Below are positions 46,844 to 52,268 of a stretch of 52,268 bases of DNA, one piece after another. Numbering within the stretch: the stretch's first letter is position 1; every line of letters starts with the position of its first letter. The position numbers were made by a program, and so were the translations under genes. This stretch comes from an uncultured SAR116 cluster alpha proteobacterium. GTDB lineage: Bacteria > Pseudomonadota > Alphaproteobacteria > Puniceispirillales > Marisalimonadaceae. The notes beneath the pieces are model-generated. The model searched no databases, had not been told where the DNA came from, and was given only the letters and a program-made list of their open reading frames with translations. The stretch covers positions 1 to 52,268 of the forward strand of contig CACBMD010000009.1 in assembly GCA_902539895.1 (NCBI GenBank), written 5' to 3'.

Positions 46844-49498
46844 TCAAAAGTATAAGGACAAATCACGGTGATCAGATCTACATCCTGCCAAAAATAAAGC
46901 AATATCTTTTGGAATTTTTTGCTGTTGTCTTAATCCTATTGTAAATTTAGTACTATCAATAAATAATGACAAGGCGTCGATTACTTTATTATCAATTTTT
47001 TTGAGATCACTATATTTTTTTTCATACTCACCAAAAGATTTATTAAAATCTTTTAGTACTTTTTCATAATTTACTTTTTTCTTTTTTAAGTTCCTAGACA
47101 CTTTAGAAAGTTTGGATGTAATTCTTGAATTATCAGGTAAACGTGAAATCTTTTTTGAAAATACTTTTATTTCTTTGGACAAAGTTTTAGGCTCATTTGT
47201 CTCTAAAATTTTACTGAATTTCTCAAACTCATCTCTAAATGTATAAAATTCAGTTCTTGATAATAAAATGTTAAGCAATGTTGACATTTCATCATAAGAA
47301 TTATCCATTGCTCTTCTGTATTTTATTCGATTTGAATTTTCTTCTTTTATTAATTTCTGAAAATTTTTGTATGTATCTGCCCAATTTTTTGGGTATCCTT
47401 GCATTTCTATTTGAATATCATTTTTTAATTTTTCAACCTCTGAATTTAATAATGAAATTTTTTGTTTATCATTTTTTTCAGCTCTAGAAATAAGAGTTTC
47501 ATTAGTTTTAATTAATGATTTAAGCTCTTTAATATTTTTTTCTTTATTTCTTACTACTTTTAAAAGTGGTAAATAGTCTTTTGCTTGATTTTGTATTTTT
47601 GAATCAATTTCAAATGCTTTATTTAGGTTCAAAAATCCACCTTCGATTGTACTTATAGAGTTTGTAATTGTATTCTTATATTTTTTGGGCATTGATGAAA
47701 AATCTGCTTTAGATAAATTTATAAGTGATGCATTTGTTAAACTATTTGAATTTAACATGTTATTTTTCATATATTTTTCTGTACACAATTGTAATTTTGG
47801 GTTCTTAGGAGGAGGAGATGTCTCAGAAAGAAAATTTAGTCTATTTGGTAAATAATTTACTAAAAACGGGTATGAGCCTACCACTGCTAAAGCTATCAAT
47901 TGGAGGGTTATAAATGGAACCACACCTTTATACATTTGAATAGTCTTAACTGCTTTTGAAGCAACACCTCTCAAGTAAAATAAAGCAAAACCAAAAGGAG
48001 GAGTTAAAAAAGAAGTCTGAATGTTTAAACCAATCATAACCCCTAACCATACAGCGGTTATATTTGCTGACGGGTCAGCAAGCAAGATTGGAGCAACAAT
48101 TGGTACTACAACAACTGCAATTTCAATAAAATCAAGGAAAAAACCCAATATAAAAATTACTAACATCACAATTATAAATTTTGACCAAAAACCACCAGGT
48201 AAAGAATTTAAATATTCTTTTACAAGTTCTTCTCCTCCAAATGCTCTAAAAGCAGCTGTAAGCATTGCAGCTCCTAAGAGGATTATAAAAACTAAAGAAG
48301 TAGTTTTTGCTGTTTCCATCATTACACCCTGCATGGTATTGTTAAATTTAAATAATCTCCAACTACTCCAAATAAGAGCAATTAAAAGTAGAGTTGAACC
48401 AATAACGCCGATAAATATTCCAATTTTATCTTCATAGGTATTTATCAATTTAACATTCATGGTGTAATTACCAACTGCATAAGCTAATAACAATATAGAA
48501 ATAAGAACTAAAAAAGCTGGATATAATGAAGATTTTAAACCTTCAGTTTGTCTATAGCCCGCCATAATTATAGCACCAGCAGCGCCTATAGCTCCTGCCT
48601 GATTTACTGTTGCAATTCCAGTAATAATTGAACCCAAGACTAATATAATTAATGTTAATGGAGGTATTAAAATCAACATTACATTTAACCAGAATTTTTT
48701 ATCCATTTTACCTTTATATGGAACAGAAGGAGCACTTTTAGGTGATACAAATGCAAGTAATAAAATAAAAAGCATGTATATCCCCACTAGTAAAATACCA
48801 GGAAGAAAAGCTCCTAAAAACATTTCTCCAGCACTAGTTGAAGTAACGTCAAATATCGAAGGCATTGATATTTGACCTGTTGCTTCTTTATACAAGGCTT
48901 TGCGCATTGTTCCTGCTTGATCGGATGCTGTCGCAAGCTGATCAGCTAAAATTATCAGAACGATTGAAGGAGGAATTATTTGTCCTAAGGTTCCAGATGC
49001 CGCTATTGTTCCAGTAGCAAGAGGTGCAGAGTATTTATTCCGAAGCATTGCTGGTAAAGATATTAATCCCATAGCCACAACTGTTGCACCTACTATTCCA
49101 GTGGTTGCAGCTAATAATGCACCTACAAATACTACGGAAATTCCTAGTCCGCCCCTAACCGGACCAAAGAGCTGAGCCATAGTCACAAGTAAGTCCTCAG
49201 CAATTTTAGATCTTTGAAGCATTAGACCCATGAAAATAAACAAAGGTATTGCTATAAGGGTATCTCTTTCAACCTCCCAATATACTCCTCTAAGGTTAGT
49301 AACACCAGCTGATAACCATTCAGATGGTCCACCAGAAAAGAAATAAGCATCTGCATTGTTTTCAAGCAAATATCCAAAAAATGCAGCGACACCTATAGAT
49401 ATAATTGCGGAACCTGGAAGAGCAAAGGCTACAGGAAAACCTGAACCTAGAGAAATTGCCATTAAAATTATTAACAATAATAAAAAAATTAATTCCAT
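46844..49498 (-). CDS. dctM: TRAP transporter large permease DctM with long C-terminal coiled-coil tail
   Basis: An 884-residue protein. Residues 1 to about 556 form a many-helix TRAP large permease: LGSGFPVAFALPGSAI, ATTGIVGATVVAMGLISLP, ASGTLGQIIPPSIVLIIL and TSFLTPPFGFALFYLRGVAS are family segments. An insert about residues 340-385 adds helices, as in the long DctM forms. From about residue 557 (after ETSPPPKNPKLQL) a 328-residue hydrophilic, Lys/Glu-rich tail with long helices and no membrane segment follows, which classical ~430-residue DctM lacks. dctQ is 3 nt upstream. The protein carries the sodium-coupled transport step. Confidence 0.93.
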   Translation of the reverse strand: MELIFLLLLIILMAISLGSGFPVAFALPGSAIISIGVAAFFGYLLENNADAYFFSGGPSEWLSAGVTNLRGVYWEVERDTLIAIPLFIFMGLMLQRSKIAEDLLVTMAQLFGPVRGGLGISVVFVGALLAATTGIVGATVVAMGLISLPAMLRNKYSAPLATGTIAASGTLGQIIPPSIVLIILADQLATASDQAGTMRKALYKEATGQISMPSIFDVTSTSAGEMFLGAFLPGILLVGIYMLFILLLAFVSPKSAPSVPYKGKMDKKFWLNVMLILIPPLTLIILVLGSIITGIATVNQAGAIGAAGAIIMAGYRQTEGLKSSLYPAFLVLISILLLAYAVGNYTMNVKLINTYEDKIGIFIGVIGSTLLLIALIWSSWRLFKFNNTMQGVMMETAKTTSLVFIILLGAAMLTAAFRAFGGEELVKEYLNSLPGGFWSKFIIVMLVIFILGFFLDFIEIAVVVVPIVAPILLADPSANITAVWLGVMIGLNIQTSFLTPPFGFALFYLRGVASKAVKTIQMYKGVVPFITLQLIALAVVGSYPFLVNYLPNRLNFLSETSPPPKNPKLQLCTEKYMKNNMLNSNSLTNASLINLSKADFSSMPKKYKNTITNSISTIEGGFLNLNKAFEIDSKIQNQAKDYLPLLKVVRNKEKNIKELKSLIKTNETLISRAEKNDKQKISLLNSEVEKLKNDIQIEMQGYPKNWADTYKNFQKLIKEENSNRIKYRRAMDNSYDEMSTLLNILLSRTEFYTFRDEFEKFSKILETNEPKTLSKEIKVFSKKISRLPDNSRITSKLSKVSRNLKKKKVNYEKVLKDFNKSFGEYEKKYSDLKKIDNKVIDALSLFIDSTKFTIGLRQQQKIPKDIALFLAGCRSDHRDLSLYF

Positions 49499-49501
49499 AA
49501 A

Positions 49502-50467
49502 TTAATGACCAATCTGACTTTCAATTACTCTTTTTCCTTTTTCACCATAATAATCAGCCAGTGACTCAAAAAAGTAACTTATAAATTGAATAAGCATTGT
49601 TAAACCAAAAATGCCTAAAAATAATGCGAGGTGATATTTGATAAACATACCTACGGTTCCTTGCTGGGTTATTTCAAAGTTTAATACTGGACTATTAATT
49701 ATTGATTGTTTCCCGTGGAAACCTATAAAAATAATTGTTAAAGATGTAGAAACTCCAAGCGTTATTGATCCTATAGAATTAACTAATCCTTTAGTTTTGT
49801 CTTTTAATCCTTGATATAGAATGTCAACCCTTACATGGCCCTCATCATAAAGCGTATATGCTGATGCAAACAAAAATAAACCAGCGTACCAATAACGAAC
49901 AAGATCACCCATAAATGTTTGCTCATAAGAAAAAATAAATCTGGTTATTACTATTACAAGTTCACTTGCAACTATTAATAAAGATAACCACTGAAAACCA
50001 AGAGTTCTAGTAAACATTCCTATAATAAAACCTATAATTATTAAAGGAACATGAATAAAAGAACCCACAAAAACTGGACGAGTAAATTGACTTGTTAATT
50101 CCTTACTTAAAAAAAGTTCAAATAGTTTCTCTACTCTTAAGAAAGATATAGTGATATCTACTAAACCAACTAAAAAAATAACCCAAAAACATGATCGAAT
50201 TATATAAACATTAAAATTATGCAATATTTTCGAATCATACCTTAGAGGTTTATCATTTAATTTTAACATTAATATCAATGATATTATGAAACTAAGTAAA
50301 TATACTGTAAATTCAACAATTGAAGTAGTTGAAAACTTATTATCAACGGAAAATATACTTTGAAAATCAAAGCTTAATTGCAGAACATTATTTACTAAAA
50401 AAGCAAATACGGCTACTATAATAGACCAGCCAAATAATCGATAATAATTATAAATTTTATTTTCCAT
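49502..50467 (-). CDS. dctQ: TRAP transporter small permease DctQ (long form)
   Basis: A 321-residue membrane protein with about eight predicted helices, in contrast with the usual four of DctQ (~160-200 residues). The conserved DctQ core is at the end: SAYTLYDEGHVRVDILYQGL, carrying the E-G-H-V-R-V-D motif of the family. The N-terminal half (about 1-140) has four further helices. The start ATG 50467 follows dctP by 43 nt containing a strong hairpin. It forms the membrane domain together with DctM. The long form fits the 2-oxo acid/TakQ-type transporters. Confidence 0.9.
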   Translation of the reverse strand: MENKIYNYYRLFGWSIIVAVFAFLVNNVLQLSFDFQSIFSVDNKFSTTSIVEFTVYLLSFIISLILMLKLNDKPLRYDSKILHNFNVYIIRSCFWVIFLVGLVDITISFLRVEKLFELFLSKELTSQFTRPVFVGSFIHVPLIIIGFIIGMFTRTLGFQWLSLLIVASELVIVITRFIFSYEQTFMGDLVRYWYAGLFLFASAYTLYDEGHVRVDILYQGLKDKTKGLVNSIGSITLGVSTSLTIIFIGFHGKQSIINSPVLNFEITQQGTVGMFIKYHLALFLGIFGLTMLIQFISYFFESLADYYGEKGKRVIESQIGH

Positions 50468-50479
50468 TAAATGAAGTTA

Positions 50480-50499
50480 GGAGCCAGAAAACTGGCTCC
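50480..50499 (-). other. Intercistronic hairpin between dctP and dctQ
   Basis: GGAGCCAG-AAAA-CTGGCTCC is a perfect 8-bp GC-rich stem with a 4-nt loop, 11 nt after the dctP stop. On the minus strand no T-run follows; it reads into AACTTCATTTAATGG and the dctQ start. It is best read as a stabiliser of the 3' end of dctP mRNA, raising binding protein over permease, or as a weak attenuator. Confidence 0.7.
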
Positions 50500-50510
50500 C
50501 ATAATTTGTT

Positions 50511-51611
50511 TTAAGAAAGTCCTAAAACTCTGTTTCTTTGGTTAACATATGATATTTCAAATTTAGCCATCATGCCACCACACTCTTTCATGAAAGCTTG
50601 ATATGCAGTATCTATCTTTTTAGCTAAGGCAGAATGGTTTCTTGTTTCTTCAAAAACTTCTGCTGACGCTTCACCGAAAGAATCCCATACGTCATCATTA
50701 AATGCCCTAACTTTGACACCGTGTTCATTGATTAACTTAGCTAAATATTCACCATTTTTAGCACATGTTTCTTCATACTGAGCAGCATGCTCTTCCATAG
50801 AAGCAGCTGTTATAAGAGCCTTTTCGTTATCAGTCAATTTTCCCCAAAAACTTCCATTAAAAGCCATAGCTAAGCAAGAACCAGGCTCATGCATACCACC
50901 TGTGTAGTAATACTTTGCAGCTTCATAAAATTTTAAGAAATAATCATTATAAGGCCCAACCCATTCAGTTGCATCAATGGAACCTGATACGAGATTCTCA
51001 TAAATTTGACCACCTGGTAAAGATACAGGAGAAGCACCTAATTTTGACATAACTGTACCACCTAATCCCGGAATTCTCATTTTTAGGCCCTTTAAGTCTT
51101 CGCTAGAATTTATCTCTTTGTTGAACCATCCACCGGCTTGTGTACCTGTTCCACCACATGGAAGAGCTTTAAGGCCAAACTCACCTGACATTTCGTCCCA
51201 TAGCTCTTGACCTCCACCAAATTTAATCCAAGCATTCCACTCAACTGTTGTCATACCAAATGGAACTGAAGTAAAATATGCAAAGCCTGGATGTTTACCT
51301 TTCCAATAATAGTCAGCAGCTATATAAGCTTCGGAATTTCCAGATGCAACTTCATCAAAAACGTCAAAAGCACCAACTTTTTCACCGGCAGCAAAATAAT
51401 TAACTTTTAACTTACCTTTCGATAGTTCAGTAATTCTAGCTGATAATCTTTGTGCTGATAAACCTAAACCAGGAAAATCTCTTGGCCAAGTTGACACAAT
51501 ATTAATCTCTTTATGACCTCCCGCTATAGCAGGAGCTGATAGTGTAGAAGCTCCAGCAACACCTGCTACAACGCCCACACCTGCTTTACTAATAAAATCT
51601 CTACGTTTCAT
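50511..51611 (-). CDS. dctP: TRAP transporter periplasmic solute-binding protein (TakP-like)
   Basis: A 366-residue binding protein. The N-terminus MKRRDFISKAGVGVVAG is a twin-arginine-type signal with cleavage near ALA-like SAPAIAGG (about residue 31). The core contains LKGLKMRIPGLGG (the conserved arginine that binds the carboxylate), SLPGGQIYENLVSG, DATEWVGPYND and YYTGGMHEPG. The last three are typical of TakP, the 2-oxo acid-binding protein of Rhodobacter sphaeroides, so a monocarboxylic 2-oxo acid or lactate is a likely ligand. GGGAGG is 8 nt before the ATG. It is the first gene of dctP-dctQ-dctM. Confidence 0.94.
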   Translation of the reverse strand: MKRRDFISKAGVGVVAGVAGASTLSAPAIAGGHKEINIVSTWPRDFPGLGLSAQRLSARITELSKGKLKVNYFAAGEKVGAFDVFDEVASGNSEAYIAADYYWKGKHPGFAYFTSVPFGMTTVEWNAWIKFGGGQELWDEMSGEFGLKALPCGGTGTQAGGWFNKEINSSEDLKGLKMRIPGLGGTVMSKLGASPVSLPGGQIYENLVSGSIDATEWVGPYNDYFLKFYEAAKYYYTGGMHEPGSCLAMAFNGSFWGKLTDNEKALITAASMEEHAAQYEETCAKNGEYLAKLINEHGVKVRAFNDDVWDSFGEASAEVFEETRNHSALAKKIDTAYQAFMKECGGMMAKFEISYVNQRNRVLGLS

Positions 51612-51789
51612 AAAACGCCTCCCTATATTTAGTGTTGTTGTTTAAGACTTGAAATTGTATGTATCATTAGTACACAAATTTAAACTTAATTTAAAGAAAT
51701 TTATTTAATTATTTAAAATTAAATTTTCTTGAATAAATATGCATAAATATTGATCAGTCTTAAGATAATATAATATGTGAAAGTAAATT

Positions 51790-52268
51790 TTAATTAAAAA
51801 TTGGTGGCCTTGGAAATCCATTAGGTACCATCCTACCAGCACCTCCTCTTTTACCTTGCCAAGTTAATAAATCTTTTTCTGTTCTCTGACGTCCACCAGT
51901 CATTTTCCAAACAATTCCATCTGCTTTATTAAATGTAGTGATATCAGACAATGTACCATCTTTATACCTTTGAAGTATGACACCTTTACCTTTATTTAAT
52001 TCTGGTACTTCATCTATAGGATATACTAATAGTTTTCTATTATTTCCAACAACAGCAATAGTATCTCCTTGAATTATTTTACATATTTTTGCTTTATTAT
52101 CACTTTTGGCATTTAATATTTGTTTTCCAGATTTTGTCTGTGCAACAATATTTGAAGTATTAATTTTAAAACCATGACCTGACTCAAGTGCTAAAACTAT
52201 ATTTCCTTCAAAAAGTGGAAAACAAGATATAATTTTATTATCTGTATTAAGATCTATTGTAAGTGATA
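51790..52268 (-). CDS. parC: DNA topoisomerase IV subunit A, C-terminal part
   Basis: The frame is open to the window edge and gives the last ~159 residues of ParC. Blades of the C-terminal beta-pinwheel are seen: LFEGNIVLALESGHGFKI, AKICKIIQGDTIAVVGNNRK, LLVYPIDEVPELNKGKGVIL (core ELNKGKGVILQRYKDG) and SDITTFNKADGIVWKM. The end TWQGKRGGAGRMVPNGFPRP is the ParC tail known from alphaproteobacteria. ParC with ParE unlinks daughter chromosomes. The catalytic N-terminus lies outside the window. The 178-nt gap to dctP holds no gene that I can see. Confidence 0.93.
   Translation of the reverse strand, partial: SLTIDLNTDNKIISCFPLFEGNIVLALESGHGFKINTSNIVAQTKSGKQILNAKSDNKAKICKIIQGDTIAVVGNNRKLLVYPIDEVPELNKGKGVILQRYKDGTLSDITTFNKADGIVWKMTGGRQRTEKDLLTWQGKRGGAGRMVPNGFPRPPIFN

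Noticed and set aside
50480-50499. Rho-independent terminator after dctP
   Set aside because: The stem is strong but no T-run follows on the minus strand and dctQ starts 12 nt later, so it is better seen as an intercistronic hairpin.
51612-51789. A small gene or strong terminator between dctP and parC
   Set aside because: Only short AT-rich frames and weak AT-rich dyads are present; nothing is supported beyond the dctP ribosome binding site.
1-52268. CRISPR arrays, insertion sequences, prophage, toxin-antitoxin or defence genes
   Set aside because: No regular repeat-spacer pattern, transposase, integrase or typical defence domains were found on either strand.

Overview
This window looks like a chromosomal segment of a streamlined, low-GC marine-type alphaproteobacterium. 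By eye GC is about 30 %. Intergenic gaps are mostly 0-100 nt, start codons often overlap the previous stop, and no gap without a gene exceeds 300 nt. The alphaproteobacterial assignment rests on three signs. First, gene order matches the class (trpD-trpC-moaC-moeA-lexA, then gltX-gltA, then lpxB-lpxI-lpxA-fabZ-lpxD-skp-bamA-rseP-dxr-cdsA-uppS-frr-pyrH-tsf-rpsB, then dnaE-lolD-lolC-proS). Second, a GTTC-N7-GTTC type LexA box lies upstream of lexA. Third, LpxI replaces LpxH, ProS is short, and HemB is of the Mg type. A Pelagibacterales-like or other streamlined marine lineage is plausible, but the sequence alone does not fix it.

Layout. Positions 1-3147 hold the end of a three-subunit molybdenum hydroxylase operon (FAD, 2Fe-2S and molybdopterin subunits; the FAD subunit is cut by the window edge). 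Positions 3178-10541 are an accessory stretch: two EamA permeases, a dehydrogenase gene remnant, a Pif1/RecD-like helicase, an acyl-CoA synthetase, an alpha/beta hydrolase with a possible non-ATG start, an NTF2-like protein and a hot-dog thioesterase. Next come tRNA-Glu(UUC), recJ, hom, and rplM-rpsI with a clear terminator. Positions 15196-19460 are the plus-strand trpD-trpC-moaC-moeA-lexA run, followed by gltX and gltA. From 22264 to 43350 everything is on the minus strand: lipid A synthesis, outer-membrane assembly, isoprenoid and phospholipid precursors, translation factors, DNA polymerase III alpha, the lipoprotein exporter LolCD and ProS. Positions 43460-45237 (plus) hold hemB and an aminoacyl-tRNA-protein transferase. 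Positions 45240-51611 (minus) hold a TRAP transporter dctP-dctQ-dctM followed by a gamma-glutamyltransferase-family gene. The window ends inside parC.

How the genes work together. The large minus-strand block is an envelope and growth cluster: FabZ, LpxA/D/I/B, Skp, BamA, RseP, UppS, CdsA and LolCD build or assemble the outer membrane, and S2, EF-Ts, UMP kinase and RRF support translation. MoaC and MoeA make the molybdenum cofactor that the hydroxylase at 1-3147 needs. The TRAP operon imports an organic acid, probably a 2-oxo acid judging by its TakP-like binding protein.

No phage, insertion sequence, CRISPR array or defence system was seen. The points most worth a second look are a pseudoknot-capable rpsB leader (36511-36568), the 328-residue coiled-coil tail on DctM, an upstream in-frame signal anchor with an ideal ribosome binding site but no ATG/GTG/TTG (8473-8546), overlapping palindromes between proS and hemB, and a structured gap downstream of tRNA-Glu.
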